A program made the translations under genes and the position numbers. A stretch of 64,000 nucleotides of DNA. It comes from Irpex lacteus. Its lineage: Eukaryota > Basidiomycota > Agaricomycetes > Polyporales > Irpicaceae. The stretch spans positions 186,001 through 250,000 of the forward strand of contig MQVO02000026.1 of NCBI GenBank assembly GCA_001986395.2, read 5' to 3'. The notes beneath the pieces were generated by a model. That model ran no database searches. It saw nothing but the letters and a program-made list of their open reading frames with translations, and was not told the DNA's origin. Positions 45,201 through 56,536 of the stretch are shown here, piece by piece (position 1 is the first letter of the stretch; the number at the start of each line of letters is the position of its first letter).

Positions 45201-47144
45201 GTTCGCCTTCGATGGAGAGGCGGAATACGATAGTTCGGATGAGTCTGGGGGAGGTGAGTTCGATTCGCTGGAGGAGGACGATGATGAGGATGACGGGTGC
45301 AGTCTCGTTAGATTTGAGCTCTGCTTCGTCTTTCTTCTCCGCTTCTTCGACTTCTTCGTACCGGCGACGATGCTTCGCGAGATGTTCACGGCGCTGGTCG
45401 CATGATGGGCAACCCCTTTCGCCTCGTTCTCAACGACCACATCCATGTCACTGCTTTCCTCAGTTTCATCCACCACCGTCCCGCTTCTCCGCCCAATCTC
45501 TCTCAACCACTCAAACGGCAATTCCTCTACTCTTCTCCTGACCCTCCTCGGCAGCTTCAACGGAATTCCCTCACCGCTCCCTCTCCCACCACTCAGTTCG
45601 ATGTTCTGACGAATGTTGTCGAAGAATGGGTTGAAAGCCATCTGCAGCAGAGCAATCGGTGCATCAGCAACTTACAGTGCACACAATGAAGGAAACAACT
45701 GACGCTATGACCTCCAGGCATGCTCTTGTAATGTGGCCTTGGTACCACATTGTACGCAGCACTCTGCCCACCCGTGGGGAGACTACTAACGTCCACGGCG
45801 CTGCGCTGTGCTGGTGGGAACAAGTGCAACGTCTTACCCTCTGGTATTGTGGTTGGCTTCGATGCCGGGGGCAGATGCAGTGACAATGAGCTAGGTCGCG
45901 AGAAACTTGAGGAAGTCGACGCGGCAGGAGTTGATGGAAGAGGTAATGAGATGCTTGAGTGCGAGGTGCGTGCTGCTTGGGGAAGTCGTAGTGAGAATGG
46001 ATCTACTGATCCTTGGTTCACGGCCGGTGTTAGAGGAACCTGCAATTCCAGTACGTCAGTATCAGACGACGAAACGTGGAGGCTTTCAAGACTAGAAGCA
46101 ACAAGCACCACCCCGTAATAGAAACAGAACCGCCAGCTCCATCGCCTACGACAAGCGATAACCACGGTCCAACACAAGACCCAGGTAAATCATGGGCCAG
46201 GAGCATAGTATGTCCGTGGAAACAAGGCTCCTGGGTCTGGGCTCCGCTCGAAGCAGCGCCTGTGATTGTCATCTGCCACAACGAATGCGAGGCAAGCGGG
46301 AGCGGCGTCTCGTTCAGGATGAAAGATGATAGTGACGAATACTCACCTGCCGCGAGGTCGTCGTCGAGGCCATCGTGAAGGCCCTCATCGGAAGGTGTTT
46401 GGGGAGGAGCGTCCCAGAAGGCGTGGGTGCAGCGACGGCGGGGACGTCGTCTTCTTCGACCATCGGATTCTGGTCTACGACGTCAAATACCTCTCTCCAC
46501 ACCGCCTTGAACCCGCCCTTCAGCCAATATAGCTTGCGAGTGTAGCCCTCCTTTCTGAATTTGCGGAGGAGCCCAACCAAGTTCCCACCTTCATTAAGCA
46601 CGCCGCTATCTGCGTCGTATACTAAAATACTAGGAGCTTCGGGCCATCGCGAGAATCTTTCCCGTGCCGGAACTGAGGATAGCATCTGTGCGAGTTTGTC
46701 GAGTGAGAAGAGAGGGCGTTTGAGGAGGGTGGAGGGGACACTGAGAGATAGCGCATGTGGTAGGCGGGCGAGAGCGTACGCGTTATGTGAGCGGATGTCA
46801 ATGACGAGTGCGCCTTCGAGTACGTCGCGCACGGAGGTAGGGTTAACTGCAATAAACTCCTCGGAGGAGCTACTAGATGCCGAGGCCATTGCAGGGGCTT
46901 GCAGCTTGTGTGTGGGGACCGCAATGGAGGAATTTGGCGGGGATGCGGAGGGGTGCTCAGATGCGGGAGAGAGTGGGATGAGGACGGTACTCCCTTTGCG
47001 TGAGTATCTTGCGTTGATGGCCTCCGCAAAGGCGTCGGTCGTCGTGCTATCGTGGTTGCTCGTTGTGGGGGCGGGGAGCTGAGTCGGGCTGCTGACTGCT
47101 GCCAGAGCGTCGCTGCCCGCTGCGGTAGCTGTGAAGAAATCCAT
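42249..47144 (-). CDS. Rhodanese plus protein tyrosine phosphatase, MAPK-phosphatase type (Pyp1/Ptp2/Ptp3-like)
   Basis: Six exons (47144-46347, 46039-45704, 45641-44677, 44570-44406, 44349-43023, 42962-42249) give about 1434 residues. Residues about 100-220 form a rhodanese/Cdc25-like domain (GALVIDIRSHNAYALARLPH, SILVYDADSG, LYWLKGGF) with no cysteine in its active-site loop, so it is probably a binding domain. After a long serine-rich linker the phosphatase domain starts at KNRYRNIWPFEHARVRL, with DDYMNASYV, the WPD loop (YLDWPDLDVP) and the catalytic loop VLLHCSAGVGRTGGF near residue 950. This domain order is that of fungal phosphatases that switch off stress MAP kinases such as Hog1/Sty1. 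The catalytic domain is followed by about 480 mostly disordered residues. Intron 1 is long (307 nt) and may hide a further exon. Confidence 0.88.
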
Positions 47145-47420
47145 CGTCGCTGTGCGTTGTACTGAGCGCTGTGGGTCAGAGGCTTGGCCGCTGTGCGTCG
47201 GGGGCTGACGGTCGCCTTACGCAGCGAGGACGACGTGGTGGAGGTCAAAGATGGCGCATCATTTTTAATTGAATATTCTACTGTATCTCCCAAATTCGGG
47301 GCCTAGATTCAAGTGACGTCAGTGATCTCGCGAACGAGCCCTGGCTCATCATCACGCATCTCCAGCGCCGCCGCCATCAGTGCCTCTCTTTATATTGGTT
47401 CATGTTTGTTCCTTTCCTAA

Positions 47421-47491
47421 GCATTAATGGGGTAGTGGTAACCTGGGTCGTTGCCATCGACCCGCCGGGGGTTCGATTCCCCCTTAATGCA
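47421..47491 (+). tRNA. tRNA-Gly (anticodon GCC)
   Basis: The 71 nt fold into a standard cloverleaf. The acceptor arms GCATTAA and TTAATGC pair fully. The anticodon arm is GGTCG-TTGCCAT-CGACC with GCC at positions 34-36. The T arm is GGGGG-TTCGATT-CCCCC. Discriminator base A follows. There is no intron, and the A and B boxes are intact. Confidence 0.97.
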
Positions 47492-47510
47492 TTTCCGCTC
47501 CTACGATTTG

Positions 47511-47515
47511 TTTTT
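47511..47515 (+). terminator. RNA polymerase III terminator of the tRNA-Gly gene
   Basis: A run of five T lies 20 nt after the 3' end of the tRNA. Confidence 0.75.
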
Positions 47516-48892
47516 ATTCGGGCCTTCGACTTTTACCATAACCCTCCTCATTTGCTTCAATATTAATTACTCGCGGTCCTTCCTCCCAAAAAGGCTTCCC
47601 AGTCATCACGCCTTATCCTCATCGTCTCTGTTGTGCTGGCATAAACTGCATGCATTACGTAGGTAGGGGAAACCAAATTTTGACGTCTACTCGGCCGCCT
47701 TGTAGCAGAGGCACCGGCAGGTGCACGATCAGCGTTGGGACCTTGAGGAGCCCACGTTCGTCGAAATTTGCCCTATCGGGGCCCGACGCTGTTCCAGTCC
47801 ATACATATCAATTATACACGGCGATGTATGGAACACAACTTAATCAAGCAACTGAATGAAGAAAAGGTTTTTTGACAGTGGTGAGGGTTTGCTTATAAGC
47901 TTAGCTCATCTTTCCCCCGAGCTTACTTGAACGCTAGTGCCTCCGAGAGCGTGTGTACCCGCAGGCATGTGCGTGTTCACGAGCTTCGTAACATAAGAAT
48001 AGCAATCGCAGCAGAGAACAAACGATCGAAATTCATTGGGTTACCTGCAGAAGTCGAGAAGTTAATGGATGCTGGTTTTTACGATGATAGACTGGGCGAG
48101 ATCGTCCGCAGTTGAAACGTTGGAGGACACGCTGTTCGTGTACTAGGTTCTAGGATGCCATCCACGCTACCGTGGCACGTTTGGGAGAAACCATAGCTCG
48201 GGCTGGCAACTGCTCGGATCTGAATCTCACCTCATGATCGGATCACTACACGTGGTACTCAACTTGCTGAACCCACCCAGCGGCCAGCTTGGATTTTTAC
48301 TTGTTCTAAACCGTCATCTGCGCCGATGCCAGTCGACTCGTTCGTTCGACTCCGACATGATTAACGCTAATGCATGTTTCAAAGCTAGTGTCATCCTTTG
48401 CGGCGGTGTGAGGGCTCGACGTTGCAAGATATGGCCGAACTGTGTCGAATGTTTGCTATAATTGCGAGAAAGCGTGGCCACGCAGTGAGCTCAGTTGTCA
48501 TATTGTAAGTCCAGCGATACATACTATTCCAACGAAGTTCATACGAGCTGATACGCGCTTTATATCAGGCTACTATGAGAGCATGTGCTGAGTGCTACAA
48601 CACCGCCTCGGTGATGCATATACCGCGAGACGAGCGGATTGCTTACGGCTTCTACTTTATGCAGTGAACACGGATCAGAGTGCTTTACACGTATCATAGC
48701 ACCTACGAGGATCCATAAGTACATTGGTTAGTAACCGAAACTTCTCAACCGATTATTACAGCTTACATACAAATGAACTGTCATGCAGAGTAAAGCCGAT
48801 GAGGTCTTCTTTCGCACCGCGAAGCTCAGGCCGCACGGTGAGTTGTTCAAGAAATTCAGCCAACTGCAAGCTGGGACATTTTTGACGATGTA
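47516..48892. other. Stretch without a recognised gene
   Basis: Short open frames only. The right end borders the second MITE. Confidence 0.4.
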
Positions 48893-49578
48893 CTATGGGT
48901 GACCCAGTAATGAAACAGTGTTTCACTTCTAGTCCCTTTACACTTTTCCTCACGAATATGCCTTCGGAAATTTTATATTATGGTAGCAGTACATCTTGGT
49001 TATAGCTTCTACAAAGTTCAATTTTTTTGGTGGGGGTATCGTCGTACAGGAGGCCACGCACGAACATGACTTTTTGCCCGCCAAAATCTTGCCATCGTCA
49101 CGGTACGTCACACTCAAGCGCCGTGAGCTGATCGCACCGAAGGCGTACACAGCAAGACGCGATTGGTCAGTGATGCTACATCAAATGGCATCCCGCGCCT
49201 ATTGTCACGCCTCCTCCGCTCCCGTACACATTGAACTACAACCCTTGGCCGCATACTGTGTATCTATACATAGGAGTATTTTTCTGTGTATCCTATCGTC
49301 ATATACAGTGTGTTCCCCAAGTTTCCGCCCAGTCCGCTCATCGAGGCGGCCTCTAGAAGCCCATCAGTGATCGGAGAGGCGTGATTATACCTCTTCGCAG
49401 ACGGTATTCGATTTTTCATTCACGCTACCGTCCGTCTACATGTATAATACTTTGTATGTATAGTCTATCTGAAGATATACATATGATGTGATTTTTTGAA
49501 GATGATTGGACAAGTGGAAGGTGCCGCACTGAGGTCTGTTTCACTTCCTGTCCCGTTTCATTACTGGGTCACCCATAG
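48893..49578. mobile_element. MITE-like element of 686 bp with 24 bp perfect terminal inverted repeats and TA target duplication
   Basis: The left end (48893-48916, CTATGGGTGACCCAGTAATG then AAAC) is repeated exactly in inverted form at 49555-49578. TA flanks both sides (48891-48892 and 49579-49580). Just inside, TGTTTCACTTC..GTCCC appears at 48919 and 49537 in the same orientation, so the subterminal parts are direct repeats while the ends are inverted. No transposase frame is present. The ends differ from those of the MITE at 20.1 kb, so it is another family. Confidence 0.82.
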
Positions 49579-49580
49579 TA

Positions 49581-50245
49581 TACGACAGATTGTACGCTTC
49601 CGCTGCCTTCGGACCACTTCATCGGCTTGCACTCAAGACCGAGATGAGCTTCGGCTCCCTCCGCGGATAACCGCGACGGTCCTTATAGTGAGCGCCGTAT
49701 CTTATTGGCTTCCTCCATGAACAACGTTAACAGTTGCTACAACGAACAAATACTCTTCCACGGATAACGGACACTTTACTCAATTACACTGGATGTTTCG
49801 GAGCAGCGGTCACGCAAACTGACAGGTAGAATATACTCTTACAAACGCGAATGCTTTGAAGTCGACGTCCAAATACCAATATTTTCGCTCTGTTGCAGTC
49901 ATTGGCCCCTTGAGTTCGCAAGCTTCGGAGCCACCGTGCTTCATGTCCGTCAGCTATGGCGCAACCAGCTGCGAAGCCCGGCTCGCATGGGTGTCCAATA
50001 CATATATTCGTGGAAAAGCCAGTCGGCGTAGACTTCTATTTCGCGCCGTGACCCTCTTCATCGGCAATAAGGTCATAGCGAGTTGTCTCAGACAACGCAG
50101 GACGAGTAAGTACACTCATAGACCAATATTTCACCGTAAACTGTTGTACTAAACATCCTTACGAGACCGCTAGACGGAACATAGACTTGTCTAGCCTTCG
50201 AGCCAGCAATGATATCGACCCTGAGGCCCTCTGTATTCTTTTCCT
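49581..50245. other. Intergenic DNA before the NRPS-like gene
   Basis: No gene seen. The TATA box of the NRPS-like gene lies at its right end. Confidence 0.4.
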
Positions 50246-50252
50246 TATATAG
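50246..50252 (+). promoter_or_regulatory. TATA box of the NRPS-like gene
   Basis: TATATAG lies about 80 bp before the ATG at 50327. Confidence 0.5.
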
Positions 50253-50326
50253 CTGCTCAGCGAGCTACATCTGGACTGCACTCTGTGACTCGCGACTCGA
50301 ATATAGCTAGCACACTTACTCTTGGC

Positions 50327-53300
50327 ATGGCTTCTCAAGCACTTCCTCCAGTTGACGGATCCATTCCACTATTCCCCGGCTTTGTGGACTTCCACGCGAA
50401 GCACAACCCCGAGCGTCCTTGGGTTGTGTTTCCTTCCTTCGAGGATCCTTCAAAGGCGTCTGACATCACCTTCTCGGAACTGGCCAATGCTACACACAGA
50501 ATTGCCCACCTTGTCCGCCCCGGTAGAGCGGGACCAGAGGGCTCAGCGGTCGGCCTGCTGATCAACTGCGATACTATTCTCTATGTCGCGCTTATACACG
50601 GGCTCTTACGGGCTGGAATAGTGGTATGTCTACAGTTTACCTATCGGTCACGGTGGACTGATTCGGATGTACTACAGCCTGTGCCAATCTCTCCTCGTAA
50701 CTCTCCCGAAGCGGTGGCCAACCTACTACTTACGACCCACGCCGTTCGACTCATCTCACAGCCCGCCCTTCTGTCACTTGCCACAACAGCGCAATCTCAG
50801 CTTGCGGAAAAGGGGTACCAGGTTGCGATCGAGAAACTATATTCAATATACGACGTCTTCCCTACGTTGAAGTCCGGAAACAAGAACGATGGGCTGGCAG
50901 AAGGCCCCTACCCAGAGAGACGAACGCCGCTCGACCCTAACGAGCCCGTAATCGTTTTGCATTCTTCGGGGTCCACCGGTCTCCCGAAGCCCGTATTCCT
51001 AACATACAAGATTTTGCTACAATGGACGCAGTCTGGTATGTCTCAAATCTGCCATCACATAAGGTATGTGTACTCACCGCAGGTGGTTGTGATACAGAGT
51101 TCGCCACGGAGGATAGGAAGCGAGGTCTTCGATGGGCGTCCGGTGGCCTCCCAACATTCCATACCATAGGCATGGGCCTTCAAGCACTCGACCCACTGAC
51201 AACAGGTCAGCCTGCCGGAATGTTCACTCCACAAGAACCATTGCCGCCGGTCATTCCAACCGCTGACAAAGTCCTCGAGTTAGCTCGAGTCACCAACAGC
51301 AATGCTATAATCAGCGTGCCTACCTTCCTTGAGGTAAGTCTTGTTCAGCTACTACCATCAATGCGTATCTGAGCAGCACTGTCTCACAGGCGTGGGCACA
51401 ATCAGAAGAGGCAACGAAGTATCTTGCCACTCTTGTGATGGTCGTGAGTGGCGTTTACCATGATTTTCATGTGCAATACTGAAAACAGGTCCGGTAGGGT
51501 TTTGGAGGTGGGCCGCTTTCGCTCACTAGCGGCGAGAAGCTGGTCAAAGCTGGTGTCACGCTTCAGTCTAACTATGGCACTACTGAAACTGGATTTAACA
51601 CGGGACATTGTGATACTGTTGAGTTCGGCAGGGACGTCGAGAAGACTAAAGACGATTGGTACTGGCTATCCTTCCCTCCGCAGTACCACATACGTTGGGT
51701 GCCTCAAGATGACGCCTCGTTTGAGCTTCAGTTCCTCGTAAGTACTCTGTGTGCTTTGCCACGGCAGTTATAAGAGCTAAATGGACTTGGCGCCAGACCT
51801 GTGAAACCCATCAACCAGCTGTCGAAAACCTTCCTGACGTGAAAGGGTACTCTACACGAGATCTTTTCCTGCCTCATCCGACGAAGAAAGGCTTATGGCG
51901 GGTGTCAGTACTACTCCCATCCCATACTTTACACATGGACTCATGTAGCTGACCCACGGGGTTTTTTGTAACAGAGTTGGACGCTTGGACGACGTTATCG
52001 TCCTCGGGACCGGTAAGTCATGAACTCGTCCCGCACACTGTTCAAACTAGACTCATCGCTTTTATGGCACCAGGTGAGAAGATAGTGCCTATCAAGCAGG
52101 AAGGACATATGACTGCGAACACCATCATCGCGGGAGCTGTGATGTTTGGTCGGGAGAAGATGCAGCCAGGAGTGCTAATCGAACCATACCCTGAACATGC
52201 CGTAGACCCGAAGAATGAAGTATCTCTTGCGGAATTCCGTAACAAGGTTTGGTACGTACGAACCGTGCAGCTTGAAACACCTAAAAATAATCAGTACTCA
52301 TACTGCTCCATTCGATTGTTTACAGGCCAATTGTAGCGGAAGCCAACGGCATGGCGCCTACTTTCGCGAAGGTATTCAAAGAAATGATCGTGGTCACTGA
52401 TCCAAGCAAGCCCTTGCCTCGTGCTGCGAAAGGTACGGTTATACGGAAACAGGCTCTCGCCCTGTACGCAGAAGAGATCGAGAGCGCGTGCGTGCGATTT
52501 CTGCTTCCTCCGGTATGGGGAACACTAATTGCGCCCTCATGATCACAGCTACAAGGCGGTGGAAGACAGTACCGATAAATACTCTGGTGGGCCAGTATCA
52601 TGGTCTGAAGCCGATATCCAATCATGGCTTCTGGATCAGGCAGAGGCCCTCAACGATGGCGTCTCTCGTGATATCACGCACGACCTGTTCGAGCAAGGTT
52701 TCGACAGGTAAGTGATTCACGGATTTCCAAGATTTGGCTGATAAATTCCTGATTCTTGATGCTGACAGCTTGAGCGCAACGTTCTTGCGAAATCACATAA
52801 TCACTGCACTGCGAGATTCATCGGACCAAAACGTCAGTCAGGCAGCGTCCAAGGTCTCTCAGAACTTCGTCTTCGACAATCCCACGATTGCCCGCCTGAC
52901 CTCAGCCATTCTTGCCTTGAACTCGGGCACCAACGTCGGAAGAAGCCGCACTGAGCACATCGTCGAGCTCATTAATAAATACACCGCCGACCTTCCTGTG
53001 CCTAAGCATGCGCCTGTGGCTAATCATGCACGAGGGCGGGTTGTCCTACTCACCGGGTCCACTGGTAATATCGGCGCTCACATCCTCGCCCACCTACTCC
53101 GCGATAAGCATGTCGCGAAGGTGTTCACGCTCGATCGGCGTTCGTCTGCTGCAACGCCACTGGAACGCCTGCACAAAGCCTTCGAGCAACGCGGACTTCC
53201 CATTGAACTCCTCGAGGAATCCAGAGTCGAGGCCTTGGCTGGCGACTTGAACGATGATCTGTTTGGTTTGAGTGAGGAGACATTCGACAAAGTAAGTGCG

Positions 53301-54429
53301 GAACGGTCGTGTTGATATTTTGACGTAGTTAGATGCTAACCGATAATAATATACAGATCAGAAGCTCCCTCACACACGTAATGCTAAACGGATGGATGGT
53401 CGACTTTAATCACTCTCTTGACTCCTTTGAGCATCAGATCTCCGGCACTCGCAAGGTGTTGGACTTTTGCGCTGAGCTACCACAACCAGTGACAATCATG
53501 TTTACGTCCTCCATATCTGTTGCGACAAAGTGGGATGTTGCCACTGGACCAGTACCAGAGCAGCCCATCGAGGATCCCGAAGTTGCGAGTGCGAGTGGAT
53601 ACTCAGCGTCGAAATATGTGACTGAGCAGGTTAGTCTTCAAGTACGTTATACTCCGGCGTGCGCTCACATATATGTGATAGATGCTTTCGAAAGCGGCCG
53701 ACAAAGGCATGAGGACTATATCGCTTAGAGTTGGACAGGTATCAGGCTCTGCTACCACTGGAGCGTGGAACACCACCGACTGGGTGCCTATCCTGGTAAA
53801 GTCGAGTCTTGCGCTGGGTGCACTGCCTGCACTGCCGGGTGTAAGCTGCTCCCCTAGTGAAGTTGTGAACGGTATAACTGACCGACCCTTATTCGTCTAG
53901 CCAATCTCCTGGATTCCTGTGGATGCTGTGGCAGGCATTGTCCGCGATATCGTCGTCTCAGACGACTCAGTACCAAAGACTGTGAACGTCTCCCATCCAC
54001 GAATGGCTCTCTCTGGGATGAGGTCTTCAAGCTCCTCAACGACGCTCTAGACGCAAACTTGCCCATGATACCATATGCGCAGTGGCTCGAGAAGGTGGAG
54101 GCTCTCAGTCAGGATCCAACTCCAAAGATTCTAGAAGACGTGGTAAGCAATCGAGACATATCTACAGATGAAGGCCGCTGCTGACGTTACCTTGTTAGCC
54201 TGCAATCAAGTTGCTGGAATTCTTCCGTGCACTTCAAATCCCTAGGCAGCCTGACGTAGCGGTAGAGGCTGGTGGCTTCCCCCTCTTCCAGACTTCTCAG
54301 CTTCAACAGCTTAGCGAGACCGCACGTACTCTTCCTCCACTTAGCATCGAACATACTCGTGCCTGGGTGTCCTATTGGAAGGAGCAGGGCTTGTTCAAAT
54401 ATAGTGGTGAAGCTGTTGAAACAGTGTAA
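50327..54429 (+). CDS. NRPS-like adenylate-forming reductase (A-T-R), with a one-base frameshift near the 3' end
   Basis: Fifteen exons can be joined in phase, except inside exon 14. Adenylation domain: VIVLHSSGSTGLPKPVFLTY (core A3) and GVTLQSNYGTTETGF (A5), then RDLFLPHP and VGRLDDVIVLGTGEKIVP (A7-A8). Carrier: DLFEQGFDSLSA, whose serine takes the phosphopantetheine arm. Reductase: VVLLTGSTGNIGAHIL (NADPH site), then SGYSASKYVTEQ with the catalytic tyrosine and lysine. Such enzymes activate a carboxylic acid, tether it and release an aldehyde or alcohol; the substrate cannot be read here. Exon 14 (53901-54142) is 242 nt, one short of a full codon count. Its first part (TVNVSHPR) and second part (NGSLWDEVFKLLNDAL) are in different frames, meeting near 53999-54003. 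Read as is, translation stops at TAG near 54050. An intact version would be about 1090 residues. This is either a real mutation or a sequence error. Confidence 0.88.
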
Positions 54430-54826
54430 CCAGTCTAACGTGTATCTACTCACGATATTCTATGATCATGAAGCATTTCTTGACTCAATACACCATCGTT
54501 ACCGGGGAACTCTTCCTCGGGTAGATATCGAGCTGTGCTTAGTATTCAGAGTTCGCACTGCTACCATGCTGCTATAGAGAGAGCTTCGGCGTGTTCACTC
54601 AGTGGATCCGGACGTTCGAAACGTTAACGTGCAGGAGACCGGATCAGCTGAGAGACTGACTTTTGAGGGCGCTCCGATCAGGATTTGCCCTTCAAGTTGG
54701 CGATAAGATAATCGATAACCTGACAGTGCTATAGTCCCGCCAGGCCTGTCAACATCACTAACATCGCAAGGGTAGATTGATACATTGTACATTTCATTGA
54801 TATACGGTTACAATTCTCTTTGCGTC
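54430..54826. other. Intergenic DNA between convergent genes
   Basis: 3' flanks of the NRPS-like gene and of the first alpha/beta-barrel gene. No gene seen. Confidence 0.4.
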
Positions 54827-55617
54827 TTAGTGCTTCTTCAGCACGACGTGCTTGAGCTCCAAGTCTGCCAAAGTCTTCAGCTTCCCGAGAGTCTCAGCAA
54901 ACGTGGGGGGAGCAGATGCGACGGTCTGATCGAACTCCTGTAAAACAAGATCAGTCGCTTGTTATCTACAAGGAAGATGATCTGCCGTACCTCTTTGCTG
55001 TTCCAGCCTAGTATCACAGTGAACTTCCTCTCATCTTCCACGATCGTCCCCCATCCTCCCCTGTTCTTGACCGCATCGCTCGCCAAGATCTTGCCAATGA
55101 AGGCCGAGATGATACCCTTAAACTCCTCTTTGTCAGTTCCCTCCTTCAAGTTCCAGAACACAATCTCGGTGATAGGCGCATTCAGGGCATCCTCAGGGGT
55201 AGAGGTGGAGAGGATAGTGTGTTGAACGAACTCGAGTTTGGCAGCGCTTTCACCGATGGATTTGACGAGGCCAGGATAGACCTCTTTGTTGTCAACGAGG
55301 GCTTTGTGGTGTCCGACGGTTTCCCACACTGCGTCGTAGATCAGTGACAACTAATGAGTCAATGTATTCTGGTGGAGATCTGCGAGCAGGACGTACGGAT
55401 TATGCCGTACCACTTGCTGGGGTCCTGAACCTCCGTACCGGTGTATGAGCTGCAAGAGGAATGAGTAAGATTTAGGTCGATTAAATTCATAGAATGCATA
55501 CGCGATGTGTCCATCGGTCTTGTTCAGGATATCAAGGGCCTCACGAGAAGCCTCGATACCCTCAGCCTTGTAACGATCACTTGCAACAGCGCGGAGCAGT
55601 TCGAGGGCGGGTGCCAT
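54827..55617 (-). CDS. Dimeric alpha/beta-barrel (ABM-like) protein, paralog 1
   Basis: Four exons (55617-55502, 55449-55397, 55328-54991, 54937-54827) give 205 residues. Blocks in order: MAPALELLRAVASDRYKAEG, NKTDGHIASYTGTEVQDPSK, WYGIILWETVGHHKALVDNK, FWNLKEGTDKEEF, NRGGWGTIVEDERKFTVILG and ELKHVVLKKH. The repeated pattern of a short strand, WY or W, then HH/helix resembles two stress-responsive or antibiotic-monooxygenase-like barrels in one chain. This fold comes from general pattern, not from a precise family match, and no activity can be assigned. A frame-open ATG lies upstream at 55692, but the TATA box at 55717-55711 and the starts of the two paralogs favour 55617. Exon sizes match those of paralogs 2 and 3. 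Confidence 0.82.
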
Positions 55618-55710
55618 GTCGGATATCCACTGGTCTGCGGCGAAAGATGGATGGGAGATGAGAGTGAGTTTGTCAGGAATGGGATCTACCATTGTTCCCT
55701 ACCCCAAGCA

Positions 55711-55717
55711 ATTTATA
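55711..55717 (-). promoter_or_regulatory. TATA box of barrel paralog 1
   Basis: TATAAAT on the complement, about 95 bp before the ATG at 55617. It lies too close to the ATG at 55692 for that to be the start, so it decides the start codon. Confidence 0.55.
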
Positions 55718-56536
55718 CGAATCCAGAATGTCTGGGCGCGTAAGCACTGTGTAAGCAGCTGGAAATCTCACAAAGCCGCAATACGACAATTCCGAGATTC
55801 GAATCGTCTTTCACATGAGGACACTACTGGAACCTCCCCAGGATACGTGATTTGTGCGAATATCCACGGGATCTCCGACGATTAGACATGCCAGATAGGA
55901 TGACTACGGCCCACCGTGACTGAATGTTCTGTAGATCTACATTTGCTTACAGTAAGCTCCGGGGGCCATAACCTCCGAGTCGATTAAGATGCAAGCGTCA
56001 GTAAGAACTCACTGTATGACGCCACTAACACAGCAGCTGTGTGTTGATAAGTACAGAGCATTTGCTACAGCTCTGAGGTGTCTATTTTCAACCCGCGCAG
56101 GCATCATCGCGGTAACCACACCGCCCGGTACCGTGGAGGTGCACATGTTCACACGGCGCACGCCCGACAGTGATATGCACTGGCATGATAGGCTCGTACT
56201 TCGATATCTACCTCGTACCTAGATTTCATATAGCACGTACTGGAGAGCCGATCCTTACAAAGGGTGATACCGAAGGCTCTGATGATCCCACGAGTGCTTC
56301 ATTCGTCAAGTGTGAGATGGGTGACGGGTGACCGGTCGCAATGATGGGAGGCTCTTTACATTCCAATATTCGGAAGGTTGTCTAGCTTCAGAGTGTGTCA
56401 CAGCAGGCACCAGTACAGCAGACCAATTGTATATCTGAGATTCAGAAGGACTGTGCAGAAAAGGGGACAAGTATCTCTACACCGGCCACGCGAAATGTTC
56501 TATTTCTCCGTGCAGAGACCTCTCCTTCTCCTTTCC
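55718..56536. other. Intergenic DNA between barrel paralogs 1 and 2
   Basis: No gene seen. Open frames are short. Confidence 0.4.

Noticed and set aside
46030..46346. Possible extra exon in the long first intron of the tyrosine phosphatase gene
   Set aside because: Exons 1 and 2 already join in phase 0 (SRQ-VPLTP). A candidate after GACAATCACAG opens in frame but has no good donor before its stop.
55618..55692. Upstream in-frame ATG (55692) for barrel paralog 1, adding 25 residues
   Set aside because: It lies only about 20 bp from the TATA box, and the two paralogs start at the MAP position, so 55617 is preferred.
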